64,000 nucleotides of DNA from Allorhodoferax sp032337135 (GTDB taxonomy: Bacteria; Pseudomonadota; Gammaproteobacteria; Burkholderiales; Burkholderiaceae_C), in the NCBI RefSeq assembly GCF_032337135.1, contig NZ_JAVXZZ010000003.1:310001-374000 (forward strand), given 5' to 3'. Numbering within the stretch: position 1 is the stretch's first letter; each line of letters starts with the position of its first letter. A program made the position numbers and the translations under genes. A model generated the notes under the pieces. That model ran no database searches. It was not told the DNA's origin and saw only the letters and a list, made by a program, of their open reading frames with translations. This document shows, one piece after another, positions 1-8,569 of this stretch.

Positions 1-1
1 G

Positions 2-334
2 GCCGGGGCAGTGCTGCTGGGCCTGTGCGGGCTGGGCGTGCTGGGAGCTACCGCCACCATGGTGGTGCTCGCGCTCACCGGGTTTGCCATCGGCATCGGT
101 GGTCCTTCGCGCGACATGATGATCAAGCGGGCGACCCCGGCGGGCGCCACCGGGCGCGTCTATGGCATGGTGTATTCGGGCTTGGATGTCGGTTTTGCCA
201 TTGCCCCCGTGGTGTTCGGTGTCTGGATGGACCGCGGCATGTACGGCGCCACCTTGCTGGGTGCGGCCTTTGTGCTGCTGCTCACTGTGGGGGCCGCCTT
301 GGCGGTGGGTGTCCGCACCCCTGCGCGGGCGTGA
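2..334 (+). CDS. MFS transporter, C-terminal end (partial)
   Basis: The reading frame is already open at the window edge, so only the last 110 or so residues are visible. They form hydrophobic helices around a short cytoplasmic loop containing RDMMIKRATPAG, which is typical of the C-terminal half of major facilitator superfamily transporters. The last helix ends in a short basic tail (VRTPARA). Nothing visible identifies the substrate. Membrane transport is a family-level inference. Confidence 0.75.
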   Translation, partial: AGAVLLGLCGLGVLGATATMVVLALTGFAIGIGGPSRDMMIKRATPAGATGRVYGMVYSGLDVGFAIAPVVFGVWMDRGMYGATLLGAAFVLLLTVGAALAVGVRTPARA

Positions 335-414
335 CACGGCGGCCGAAAAGGCCCACAATTCCGCCATCTGCCTGAGCACTTGTGTGCTCGGGTTTTGCCG
401 GTTTTTCACCCCCT

Positions 415-744
415 ATGGAGTCTGCCGTGCCCACCGCCCTTCCCGTGATTTCCGATGCCGAGGAGCCCGAGTTAGACGGCTCCGAAACCGAGATCGATCT
501 GGGTCAGGTGGTGTTGAGACCGGACGGTTACCACTGGCAAACCGCCGACGGCAAGCGCGAGTTCGGTCCGTTCGAAAGCATGGAATTGGCTTTGGCCGAC
601 ATGCTGAGCGCGTCCGAAGACGCACCTGAAGAAGGCGAATCCCTGCAGGAAGCCGAAGACGAACTGGGCCTGGCGGACTGGGTTGACCCCGAAACCGGCT
701 GCCTGGCCGAGGGGCATTGCACGCCCCATCTGGTTGACGACTGA
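415..744 (+). CDS. Small acidic hypothetical protein
   Basis: This encodes 109 residues, rich in Glu and Asp (many E/D in residues 10-30 and 65-90), with no signal peptide or membrane segment, so it is probably cytoplasmic. A central stretch, VVLRPDGYHWQTADGKREFGPF, looks like a small folded beta unit. I do not recognise a named family. I chose the ATG at 415; an in-frame GTG at 382 would add 11 residues. A -10-like CACAAT lies at 354-359 just after the MFS stop, so the gene probably has its own promoter and a leader of about 50 nt. No strong Shine-Dalgarno sequence is visible. Function unknown. Confidence 0.7.
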   Translation: MESAVPTALPVISDAEEPELDGSETEIDLGQVVLRPDGYHWQTADGKREFGPFESMELALADMLSASEDAPEEGESLQEAEDELGLADWVDPETGCLAEGHCTPHLVDD

Positions 745-751
745 GCCGGCC

Positions 752-2020
752 TCAGGCCGTTGCTTCGGCCGTTTCCAGTTCGGGCAGGGCGATCTGGTTG
801 TCCACGCTGAACTGGTAGTCCTTGAAGATGTGCTCGGCGCTGGGCTGCAGGTAGCTGCCGTCGGCCAGTTTCACCGTGGTGTCCTTGAGGCGGTAGGTCA
901 GGTGGCCGCAGGTCCAGCAGTTGTAGTTGCGCATGTGGGTGCACAGGCAGGTCTTGTCCGTCACCGAAATGCCCTTGCCGTCCGGGTGCAGTGCGAGTTC
1001 GCGGTTGTAGGCATCGAGGTAGGCGCAGCCGCCATTGCCGTCCAGCAGCCAGCCGTAGGACTCGCAGTTGGGTCGGATGCCCGAGCCGATGGCCGGCGTG
1101 TTGCGCAGCATGCGCATCGGGTAGCCCGTGGGTGACTGGGTGTTGACCACGATGTCTTCCTCGCTGGCCTTGAAATACTCCTGCTTGACCTTGTCGGGCA
1201 GGCCGCATTCCTTGGCCACGGTGAAGCGCGTGGCCACCTGCACGCCAGCACAACCCATTTCCAGAAAGCGCACCGCGTCGCTGCCGGTGAAGATGCCGCC
1301 CGCGGCGATGACGGGAATGTTGAGGTTTTCGGCCTTCAGGTAGTCCAGCAGCTCCTGGATGATGGTGGCCAGGTCGTACTCGGCCCAGTCCATCCCAAAG
1401 CCCAGGTGGCCGCCGGCCAGTGGCCCTTCGACGATGACGTAGTCCGGCAAGCGGTTCAGCTTGGCGTTCTTGCGCAGGAACAGCTGCAGCGCCCGCACGG
1501 ACGACACGATGATGCCCAGCTTGGCCTCGCGAAAGCGCGGGTGGTCTGCCATCAACCCGAAGGAGCCCAAGTGCAGGCCCGCAGAGAGGGTGATGCCGTC
1601 GATGCCTGCATCCAGTGCAGCGTTCAGGCGGGTCTGCAGCGTGTCCTTGGGCGCGTTCATGGTGAGCTTTTCCATGCAGTTCACGAACACCATGCCGGGG
1701 CCGGTCTTGGCGTCCATGGTCGCCTTGACGTGGCGACGCTGTGCGTCGGCGATGTCTTCCAGGCGGAACTTGATGGTCGACTTGTCGGCGTTGAGGATGT
1801 TGTGCTTGAACTCTTTGGTCTTGTCCTTGACGAAGGTGGTGTCAAAGCGGCGGTCAGAGACGTCGGTAACCAGGGCGTCGGAAATGTGGCCAACGCCGCC
1901 CAAACGCGCGGCTTCCAGCGCCAATTCCGCAGTGGAGATGTCCACCCCCATGCCACCGATCATGATTGGAACCAGTTCGTGGTTCCCCAGTTTCATGCGG
2001 AAATCATCAACGCGCTTCAT
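752..2020 (-). CDS. Nitronate monooxygenase-family flavoprotein
   Basis: This 422-residue TIM-barrel protein belongs to the nitronate monooxygenase/2-nitropropane dioxygenase family, FMN enzymes that oxidise alkyl nitronates. Family signatures include the N-terminal PIMIGGMGVDISTAELALEA, the central IVEGPLAGGHLGFG and the FMN-phosphate region VIAAGGIFTGSDAVRFLEMG followed by GVQVATRF. An atypical cysteine-rich C-terminal section (CLC then CWTC, around residues 360-375) follows the barrel and could bind a metal or Fe-S cluster. The start at 2020 has AAGGA 6 nt upstream; an ATG at 2026 is the alternative. The gene stands alone, with an AT-rich inverted and direct repeat region upstream. The true substrate is unknown. 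Confidence 0.8.
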   Translation of the reverse strand: MKRVDDFRMKLGNHELVPIMIGGMGVDISTAELALEAARLGGVGHISDALVTDVSDRRFDTTFVKDKTKEFKHNILNADKSTIKFRLEDIADAQRRHVKATMDAKTGPGMVFVNCMEKLTMNAPKDTLQTRLNAALDAGIDGITLSAGLHLGSFGLMADHPRFREAKLGIIVSSVRALQLFLRKNAKLNRLPDYVIVEGPLAGGHLGFGMDWAEYDLATIIQELLDYLKAENLNIPVIAAGGIFTGSDAVRFLEMGCAGVQVATRFTVAKECGLPDKVKQEYFKASEEDIVVNTQSPTGYPMRMLRNTPAIGSGIRPNCESYGWLLDGNGGCAYLDAYNRELALHPDGKGISVTDKTCLCTHMRNYNCWTCGHLTYRLKDTTVKLADGSYLQPSAEHIFKDYQFSVDNQIALPELETAEATA

Positions 2021-2066
2021 GGCCATTCCTTCACAACACGGGTGCACACCGTCGGCATGCACCACC

Positions 2067-2096
2067 ACAAGTACATATATTTATACAAGTGTACTT
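2067..2096. promoter_or_regulatory. AT-rich operator/promoter candidate upstream of the flavoprotein gene
   Basis: In this GC-rich genome the stretch stands out as AT-rich. It contains inverted arms AAGTACA (2069-2075) and TGTACTT (2090-2096). ACAAGT is repeated directly at 2067-2072 and 2085-2090, 18 bp apart. A TATAAA-like -10 lies on the minus strand at 2080-2085. It reads towards the nitronate monooxygenase-like gene and probably holds its promoter plus a repressor site. No regulator gene is adjacent except the Lrp/AsnC gene, which faces the same way upstream. Confidence 0.4.
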
Positions 2097-2137
2097 TAAT
2101 GCTGTGTCCGATTTCTTACAAAAAGCCAGAATGCGCG

Positions 2138-2632
2138 TCAGCCGAGGTGCTTGAGCGGCAATCGGGTGGTGGACTTGATGCGTTCCAGCACCACGCTGGA
2201 GCGCACGTTGGACACCCCGGGAATCTGCGTCAGGCGCTGCAGCACACGGCGCGACAGCGACACCAGGTCGGGTGCCACCACGTGCAGTACATAGTCCGAC
2301 TCGCCCGAGACCGAAAAACATTGCAGCACCTCGTCCATGGCCGACACGGTGGACTCGAAAGCCACGCGCTCGGCGTCGCTGTGCTGGCGCAGGGCCACAT
2401 GGGCGATGGCACGCACCCCCAGGCCGATGCGCTCGCTGTCCACCAGCGCCACGGTCTTGGTGATGAGGCCGATGTCGCGCAGGCGCTGCACGCGCCGGCT
2501 CACCTGCGAGGCACTCAGGTGCACCTGTTCGCTGAGCTGCTGGTGGGTGATGCTGGCGTCTTCCTGCAATGCGGCCAGCAGGCTTGTGTCGAACTTGTCG
2601 AGCGTTTGGAGTTCATTGGAGTCCGAATTCAT
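2138..2632 (-). CDS. Lrp/AsnC family transcriptional regulator
   Basis: The protein has 164 residues, usual for the family: an N-terminal AsnC-type helix-turn-helix (LDKFDTSLLAALQEDASITHQ, with QLSEQVHLSASQVSRRVQRL as recognition region) and a C-terminal RAM/AsnC ligand-binding domain. The gene is divergent from phhB-phhA across about 107 bp. By analogy with other phh loci it probably senses phenylalanine or a related amino acid and controls that operon; this is inferred from position only. The start at 2632 fits family alignment; an ATG at 2647 would add five residues. Neither has a clear Shine-Dalgarno sequence. Confidence 0.88.
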   Translation of the reverse strand: MNSDSNELQTLDKFDTSLLAALQEDASITHQQLSEQVHLSASQVSRRVQRLRDIGLITKTVALVDSERIGLGVRAIAHVALRQHSDAERVAFESTVSAMDEVLQCFSVSGESDYVLHVVAPDLVSLSRRVLQRLTQIPGVSNVRSSVVLERIKSTTRLPLKHLG

Positions 2633-2738
2633 GCATGCATTGTGCATCCAAGGGGAATTTCGCGCCAGTAAACGCATGCCGGGTGCACTTGCCAGCACCC
2701 ACAATCACGGCCACATTCAAAAGCAGGAGACATTCCCC

Positions 2739-3056
2739 ATGCACAAGCTCAATGCACAGGAGCACGCCGCCGCCTTGCGCGCCTTGCCGCAGTGGCGCCA
2801 CGATGCCGTGCGCGACGCCATTCGCCGCCGTTTCGAGTTTGCCGATTTCGCACAGGCCTTCGCCTTCATGACCGCCGTAGCGCAGGCGGCGGAAACGCAC
2901 AACCACCACCCGGAGTGGAGCAACGTGTACCACTGGGTGGACGTCACCTGGACCACCCACGATGTCGATGGCCTGAGCGATCTGGACCTGCTGATGGCCC
3001 AAGTGTGTGAGCGCGCTGCGGCCGACGTCGCCGCCCCTATGGGAGCAAAAGCATGA
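2739..3056 (+). CDS. phhB: Pterin-4a-carbinolamine dehydratase PhhB
   Basis: This 105-residue enzyme dehydrates 4a-hydroxytetrahydropterin, the by-product of phenylalanine hydroxylation, so that the pterin cofactor can be recycled. The family signature is intact: ETHNHHP at residues 52-58, with the catalytic His pair His56-His57, then a Tyr and TTH (72-74) before DGL. AGGAG at 2725-2729 supports the ATG at 2739. The stop overlaps the start of phhA (ATGA), so the two are translationally coupled. A -10-like CACAAT at 2700-2705 probably starts the operon. Confidence 0.93.
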   Translation: MHKLNAQEHAAALRALPQWRHDAVRDAIRRRFEFADFAQAFAFMTAVAQAAETHNHHPEWSNVYHWVDVTWTTHDVDGLSDLDLLMAQVCERAAADVAAPMGAKA

Positions 3057-3946
3057 ACGCCCCCGCGAACGTTCCCGCAAATACCAAACACGGCCTGGCT
3101 GCCGGCGACCAGGCAGCGCCCGAGCGCCCTGACTGGACCATTGACCAGGGCTGGAGCAGTTACACGCCGGCCCAGCACGCGGTGTGGAAAACCCTGTTCG
3201 AGCGCCAGACAAAGCTGCTGCAGGGCCTGGCCTGCGACGACTTCGTCAAGGGTATGGACAAGCTACCCATTGCGGCCGACCAGATTCCCAACTTCGAGGC
3301 CCTGTCCGAAGTGCTCTACAAGGCCACGGGCTGGCAGGTGGTGGCGGTGCCCGGCCTGGTGCCCGACGACGTGTTCTTCGACCACCTGGCCAACCGCCGC
3401 TTTCCTTCGGGCAACTTCATCCGTGGGGCCCATGAGCTGGACTACCTGGAAGAGCCCGACGTGTTCCACGACGTGTTCGGCCACGTGCCCATGCTCATGC
3501 ATCCGGTGATGGCGGACTTTATCCAGGCCTACGGCGTGGGCGGCTTGCGGGCGCAGAAGCTCGGCCGCCTCAAGGAGTTGGCCCGGGTCTACTGGTACAC
3601 GGTCGAATTCGGTCTGGTACGCCAGAGCGAGGGCTTGCGCATCTACGGCGCAGGCATTGCATCGTCGTTCACCGAGAGCCGCTTTTCCGTGCAGAGCCCG
3701 TCGCCGAACCGCATTGCGTTTGAGCTGGAGCGCGTGATGCGCACCAACTACCGCATCGACGATTTCCAGGAGGTCTACTTCGTGCTCGACAGCCTGGACG
3801 ACCTGCTGGCCCTGGCCGCCACCGACTTTGCGCCGCTGTACGAACGCCTGGCTACTGGGCCGAACTACCAGCCCGGCGATGTGCTGGGCACCGACGTGGT
3901 GCTGCACCAGGGCAGCGGCGAATACCACCGCAGCAAGCGCGGCTAG
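3053..3946 (+). CDS. phhA: Phenylalanine 4-monooxygenase PhhA
   Basis: This 297-residue non-haem iron enzyme hydroxylates phenylalanine to tyrosine with tetrahydropterin and oxygen. It is the compact bacterial form, with the catalytic domain and no regulatory ACT domain. The iron-binding facial triad is clear: His139 and His144 in FHDVFGH, and Glu185 in WYTVEFG. The upstream overlapping gene regenerates the pterin cofactor. Tyrosine would then feed general aromatic catabolism, whose genes are not in this window. Expression is probably controlled by the divergent Lrp/AsnC regulator. The ATG at 3053 overlaps the phhB stop. Confidence 0.95.
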   Translation: MNAPANVPANTKHGLAAGDQAAPERPDWTIDQGWSSYTPAQHAVWKTLFERQTKLLQGLACDDFVKGMDKLPIAADQIPNFEALSEVLYKATGWQVVAVPGLVPDDVFFDHLANRRFPSGNFIRGAHELDYLEEPDVFHDVFGHVPMLMHPVMADFIQAYGVGGLRAQKLGRLKELARVYWYTVEFGLVRQSEGLRIYGAGIASSFTESRFSVQSPSPNRIAFELERVMRTNYRIDDFQEVYFVLDSLDDLLALAATDFAPLYERLATGPNYQPGDVLGTDVVLHQGSGEYHRSKRG

Positions 3947-3973
3947 AGCGTCGGACGAACGGGTGGGAGCATG

Positions 3974-3988
3974 CACAATGGCGGCATG
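3974..3988 (+). promoter_or_regulatory. Leaderless-type promoter for the ThDP enzyme gene
   Basis: CACAAT at 3974-3979 is followed by exactly six bases and then the ATG at 3986. With usual -10 geometry the transcript would start on the A of ATG. No Shine-Dalgarno sequence stands at a normal distance. The -35 region is not convincing. Confidence 0.45.
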
Positions 3989-5746
3989 ACTTCCACCCCC
4001 GATTTCTCCCATTTGCCCGCGCCGATACTCGCCGGGCACCTGCTGGTCCAATGCCTGGTCGCCCAGGGCGTCACCCACGCCTTCGGTGTGCCCGGTGAGA
4101 GCTACCTGGCCGTGCTGGATGGCTTTCACCGCTACCGCGAGCACATCCAGTTCATCGTCAACCGCCAGGAGGGCGGCGCAGCCTTCATGGCCGAAGCCCA
4201 TGGCAAGCTCACGGGCCAGCCCGGCGTGTGCTTTGTGACCCGCGCGCCCGGTGCCACCAACGCCTGCATTGGTGTGCACACCGCCTTCCAGGACTCCACC
4301 CCCATGGTGCTGTTCGTGGGCGACGTGGCCAGTGACCAGCGCGACCGCGAAGCCTTCCAGGAAATGGACTACCGCGTCATGTTCGGCCCCAGCACCCAAG
4401 GGATGGCCAAGCGGGTGGAGCGCATCGACGACGCGGCGCGCATCCCGGAATACGTGGCCCGTGCCTTTGCCACCGCACTGGCGGGCCGCCCCGGCCCGGT
4501 GGTGCTGGTGCTGCCCGAAGACATGCTCACGCAAGCGCTGGACGCCGCCAAGCTTCCGGACCCGATGCCGCCAGCGGCCGCCTTTGGAGGTGAAATTGGC
4601 CTGCAGCCCGCACGGAATGTGCGTGAGGTGCTACTGAAAGCAGAGCGGCCGCTGGTCATTGCTGGTGGTAGTGGGTGGACGCCCGCGTCGGCCCAGGCGC
4701 TGCAGCGCTTCTCCGAGGCCTGGTGCCTGCCCGTGGGCAATGCCTTCCGCTTCCAGGATACCTTCGACAACCACCACCCGCACTACGCGGGCGATGTGGG
4801 TATCGGCATCAGCCCGGCGCTGGCACAGCGCATCCGCGACGCCGACCTCATCCTGGCCATCGGCCCCCGCTTGGGCGAGATGACCACCAGCGGCTACACA
4901 CTGCTGCAGGTGCCCAAACCGAAGCAAAAGCTCATCCACATCCACGCCAGCGCCGAGGAACTGAACCGCGTGTACCAGGCCGACGTGGCCATCCACGCCA
5001 GCATGGGCACCGCCGCCCAGGCCTTGGCCGCGCTGGAAGCCCCGGCCAGCGTGCCCTGGCGCGCGTGGACCGCAGCCTGCCATGCCGACTACCTGGCCAA
5101 CCTGCAGCCCAGCCCCATAGCGGCCTTGCCAGCGGATACCGAACGCGGCCTGGTGGACATGCCGCAGGTGATGCAGGCGCTGGCCAAACACTTGCCCGCC
5201 GACGCCGTGGTGACCAACGGAGCCGGAAACTTCGCCAGTTGGGTGCACCGCTTCCACCGATTTCACGGCCTGGCCAAGGGATTTAAAACCCAACTCGCCC
5301 CCACCAACGGCGCCATGGGCTACGGCGTACCGGCGGGCATCGCGGCGGCCATCACCACGGGGCGCACGGTCTTCACCATGGCGGGCGATGGCGACTTTCT
5401 GATGAACGGCCAGGAACTGGCCACTGCTGTGCAGTACGGCGCCAAGACCATCATCGTGCTGCTCAACAACGGCATGTACGGCACCATCCGCATGCACCAG
5501 GAACGCGAGTACCCGCAACACGTGGCGGGCACGAAACTAACCAACCCCAACTTCGCCGCCCTGGCCCAGGCCTATGGCTACGCCGGCGTGCGCATCAGGC
5601 GCTCGGCGGACTTTGAACGGGAGTTGGTGGCGGCGCTGGAGCGCCCAGAAGGGACGTTCATCGAGATCATGCTGGAGCCGGAACTGATCACCACGCGCGG
5701 GACGCTGAGCGGGATTACGCAGGCGGCGTTGGCAAAGACGAAATAA
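3986..5746 (+). CDS. Thiamine-diphosphate-dependent enzyme, acetolactate synthase-like
   Basis: The 586-residue protein has the three-part ThDP fold of the acetolactate synthase/benzoylformate decarboxylase superfamily. The N-terminal pyrimidine-binding domain has the activating Glu in FGVPGESYLAVLDG and NRQEGGAAFMAEA. A central Rossmann-like domain follows. The C-terminal diphosphate domain has GDGDFLMNG leading to LLNNGMYGTIR (the GDG...NN motif). It is not obviously the anabolic IlvB because no regulatory-subunit gene follows. It could be an oxo-acid decarboxylase or lyase of undetermined substrate. The start at 3986 is chosen from the promoter geometry; an in-frame ATG at 3971 would add five residues. 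Its position after phhA may be coincidental. Confidence 0.85.
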   Translation: MTSTPDFSHLPAPILAGHLLVQCLVAQGVTHAFGVPGESYLAVLDGFHRYREHIQFIVNRQEGGAAFMAEAHGKLTGQPGVCFVTRAPGATNACIGVHTAFQDSTPMVLFVGDVASDQRDREAFQEMDYRVMFGPSTQGMAKRVERIDDAARIPEYVARAFATALAGRPGPVVLVLPEDMLTQALDAAKLPDPMPPAAAFGGEIGLQPARNVREVLLKAERPLVIAGGSGWTPASAQALQRFSEAWCLPVGNAFRFQDTFDNHHPHYAGDVGIGISPALAQRIRDADLILAIGPRLGEMTTSGYTLLQVPKPKQKLIHIHASAEELNRVYQADVAIHASMGTAAQALAALEAPASVPWRAWTAACHADYLANLQPSPIAALPADTERGLVDMPQVMQALAKHLPADAVVTNGAGNFASWVHRFHRFHGLAKGFKTQLAPTNGAMGYGVPAGIAAAITTGRTVFTMAGDGDFLMNGQELATAVQYGAKTIIVLLNNGMYGTIRMHQEREYPQHVAGTKLTNPNFAALAQAYGYAGVRIRRSADFERELVAALERPEGTFIEIMLEPELITTRGTLSGITQAALAKTK

Positions 5747-5756
5747 GGAATAGACC

Positions 5757-7298
5757 ATGGGAGATACACCACAGACTTGGTTGATAGGCCTTGCCGTACT
5801 GGCGCTGCTGAATCTCGTACTGCTGACTCTGGTTTGGCGGCGTAGTGGTAGCGATGCTTTGGCCGCCCTGCAAACCCAGCAAGCCCTCGACAAGGCTGCG
5901 TTGCTGGTCGCTGTGCAGACCGCCCAGCGCGAAGCGCGCGAGGGCAGTGAGCGGCTGGAGCGTGAACTGCGCCGCGAGATGGGTGAGGGCAGCCGCGAGG
6001 CGCGCCAGGAATTGGTGCAAAACCTGACCACCTTCCAGCAGACCCTACTGCAGCAGTCGGCAGAGGCCACGCGCACGCAGAACAGCCAGATCGACGCATT
6101 CAGCCAGCAGCTCACGCTGCTGCAGAAAACCGTGAACGACACGCTGGCGACGCAGCTGGCGTCGGTGTCTGAAGCCAACGCCCGGCGCATGGTGGAGCTG
6201 CGCGAGACGCTCGACACGCAGCTGGGTAGCTTTGCGCAGCAGCTGACCAAGCTGTCCACCTCCACCAACGAGACGCTGATGGCGCAGTTGTCGGGCCTGT
6301 CCGAAACCAACGCCCGGCGCATGGCCGAGGTGCGCGAGACGCTGGAGCGCCAGTTGGCCGCCATGCAGACGTCGAACACCGCCAAGCTCGAAGAAATGCG
6401 CGTCACGGTGGACGAAAAGCTGCAGAGCACGCTGCACGCGCGCCTGGGTGAGAGCTTCAAGCAGGTGGCCGACCGGCTGGAGCAGGTGCACAAGGGGCTG
6501 GGTGAAATGCAGACCTTGGCGGCCGGTGTGGGCGACCTCAAGCACCTGCTGACCAACGTGAAGACGCGCGGCATCTTTGGCGAGGCGCAGCTGGCTGCAC
6601 TGCTGGAGCAGGTGCTGGTGCCCGACCAGTACAGCGCCCAGGTGCCCACGCGCCCCGGCAGCAAGAACGTGGTCGACTTCGCCGTGAAGCTGCCCGGCAA
6701 GGGCGAAGACGGTCACCCGGTGTGGCTGCCTATCGACGCCAAGTTCCCCAACGAGGACTACGAACGCCTGCTCGATGCCCAGGCCCGCGCCGACGTGGTG
6801 GCGGCCGATGCGGCGGCCAAGGCGCTGGAAGCGCGCATCCGGCTGGAGGCCAAGTCGATTGGCGAGAAGTACATCGAGCCGCCGCACACCACCGACTTCG
6901 CCATCCTGTTCCTGCCCACCGAAGGCTTGTATGCCGAGGTGCTGCGCCGCCCCGGGCTCATGGAGAGCCTGCAGCGCGACCACCGCATCACGCTCGCCGG
7001 GCCGACCACGCTGCTGGCCATGCTCAGCTCCCTGCAGATGGGTTTCCGCACCCTGGCGCTGGAAAAGCGTTCCAGCGAGGTGTGGCAGGTGCTGGGCGCC
7101 GTGAAGACCGAGTTCGGCAAGTTCGGCGACGTGCTGGCCAAGGTGAAGAACCAGACCCAGACCGTGCTCAACACGCTCGACAGCGCCGAGGTGCGCAGCC
7201 GCGCCATGAACCGGGCGCTGCGCCAGGTGCAGGCCCTGCCCGAAGCCCAGGCACAGACGCTGCTGCCGCTCGATGCCGCGGGCGACACGGATGCCTGA
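5757..7298 (+). CDS. rmuC: DNA recombination protein RmuC
   Basis: This 513-residue RmuC-family protein is thought to limit recombination between inverted repeats and has a predicted nuclease-like fold. It begins with one membrane helix (residues about 8-26), followed by a long coiled coil (about 35-230). The coiled coil contains a near-duplicate unit: SEANARRMVELRETL recurs as SETNARRMAEVRETL about 50 residues later. The conserved RmuC domain starts near GVGDLKHLLTNVKTRG and includes LPIDAKFPNEDY and FAILFLPTEGLYAE. AAGGA just after the upstream stop supports the ATG at 5757. The stop overlaps the next gene. Confidence 0.93.
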   Translation: MGDTPQTWLIGLAVLALLNLVLLTLVWRRSGSDALAALQTQQALDKAALLVAVQTAQREAREGSERLERELRREMGEGSREARQELVQNLTTFQQTLLQQSAEATRTQNSQIDAFSQQLTLLQKTVNDTLATQLASVSEANARRMVELRETLDTQLGSFAQQLTKLSTSTNETLMAQLSGLSETNARRMAEVRETLERQLAAMQTSNTAKLEEMRVTVDEKLQSTLHARLGESFKQVADRLEQVHKGLGEMQTLAAGVGDLKHLLTNVKTRGIFGEAQLAALLEQVLVPDQYSAQVPTRPGSKNVVDFAVKLPGKGEDGHPVWLPIDAKFPNEDYERLLDAQARADVVAADAAAKALEARIRLEAKSIGEKYIEPPHTTDFAILFLPTEGLYAEVLRRPGLMESLQRDHRITLAGPTTLLAMLSSLQMGFRTLALEKRSSEVWQVLGAVKTEFGKFGDVLAKVKNQTQTVLNTLDSAEVRSRAMNRALRQVQALPEAQAQTLLPLDAAGDTDA

Positions 7299-8556
7299 AG
7301 CGGGGCCACCCATTTCCGACGAATCGCCGCAACCCACGCGCAACCTCACCGGGCTGCAGCTCGCGCGCCTGATCGGCGGGCATGTGTGCCTGCATGGCAG
7401 CATGGCCGGGCTGCGCATGGCCTCGCCGCTGTGGGCGCTGCAGCAGGGCTACAGCACCATGGCGGTGGGCTTCCTGCTGGCCCTGTATTCGCTCAGCTCC
7501 GTGTTCCTGGCCTTGCCTGCCGGCCGCTATGCCGACCGCCACGGCCTGCGCCGCCCGGTGGGGTTGGGCGTGTCGGTGGCCGTTGCCGGCACGCTGCTGG
7601 CGGTGCTGTTTCCCAGCTACCCCGTGCTGTGTGTGGCGGCCTTGTGCATGGGTGGCGCCACGGGTATTTCCATCATCTCGCTGCAGCGCTTTGTCGGCCA
7701 GTCGGTGGCCGGTGCGGCAGACATGCGCCGCGTGTTCAGCTGGCTCTCCATCGGCCCGGCCGTGGCGAATTTCCTGGGGCCGCTTCTGGTGGGGCTACTC
7801 ATTGACCATGCGGGTGTCTGGGTGGGCGGCAAACCCGCCGATGCCTGGGGCTACATGGCGGCGTTTGCGCTCACGGCGCTGGCACCACTGCTCACCTGGT
7901 TGGCGGTGCGGCCGTACCGCGAAAGCATGGCCCCGGAAGCGAAAGCGCAGCCCAGCGGTGCTGCCTGGGGCTTGCTGCGCGAGCCGCTGATGCGCCGACT
8001 GCTGGTGGTGAACTGGCTGCTATCGAGTTGCTGGGACGTGCATACTTTTGTCGTGCCGGTGCTTGGACACGAGCGGGGCTTGAGTGCCTCCGTCATCGGC
8101 ACCATCCTCGGTGGCTTTGCCATTGCCGCGGCCGCGGTGCGGGTGCTGCTGCCAGTGTTGGCGGCGCATCTGCGTGAGTGGGCGGTGGTGACCGGGGCCA
8201 TGGTGGTCACGGCCATCGTGTTCGCGCTGTACCCCTTCATGCCCGGGCCCTGGAGCATGGGGCTGGCCTCCGTGGTGCTCGGCTTGGCCTTGGGCACGGT
8301 GCAGCCCATGGTGATGAGCACCTTGCACCAGATCACACCCCACCACCTGCACGGTCAGGCCATAGCGTTGCGGCTCATGGCGCTCAACCTTTCCAGCGTG
8401 TTCATGCCGCTGCTGTTCGGCTCGGCCGGGGCCGTGGTCGGCGTGTCGGTGGTGTTCTGGACCGTGGGTGCGGCCGTGGGCCTGGGTACGCACGCCGCGT
8501 GGTGGCTGCGGCCGCCGGGATCACCTGACAGCGCTGCGGATTCAAACGACTCGTGA
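7291..8556 (+). CDS. MFS transporter
   Basis: The protein has 421 residues and about 12 predicted membrane helices, with an MFS-type loop GRYADRHGLRRPVG after helix 2 and a second half beginning near residue 240. The start overlaps the rmuC stop by 8 nt, implying co-transcription with rmuC. No residue identifies the substrate; the general appearance is of a drug or metabolite exporter. It ends 14 bp before the convergent stop of the next gene, leaving no room for a separate terminator. Confidence 0.85.
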   Translation: MPEAGPPISDESPQPTRNLTGLQLARLIGGHVCLHGSMAGLRMASPLWALQQGYSTMAVGFLLALYSLSSVFLALPAGRYADRHGLRRPVGLGVSVAVAGTLLAVLFPSYPVLCVAALCMGGATGISIISLQRFVGQSVAGAADMRRVFSWLSIGPAVANFLGPLLVGLLIDHAGVWVGGKPADAWGYMAAFALTALAPLLTWLAVRPYRESMAPEAKAQPSGAAWGLLREPLMRRLLVVNWLLSSCWDVHTFVVPVLGHERGLSASVIGTILGGFAIAAAAVRVLLPVLAAHLREWAVVTGAMVVTAIVFALYPFMPGPWSMGLASVVLGLALGTVQPMVMSTLHQITPHHLHGQAIALRLMALNLSSVFMPLLFGSAGAVVGVSVVFWTVGAAVGLGTHAAWWLRPPGSPDSAADSNDS

Positions 8557-8569
8557 CACCAACGCAGCA

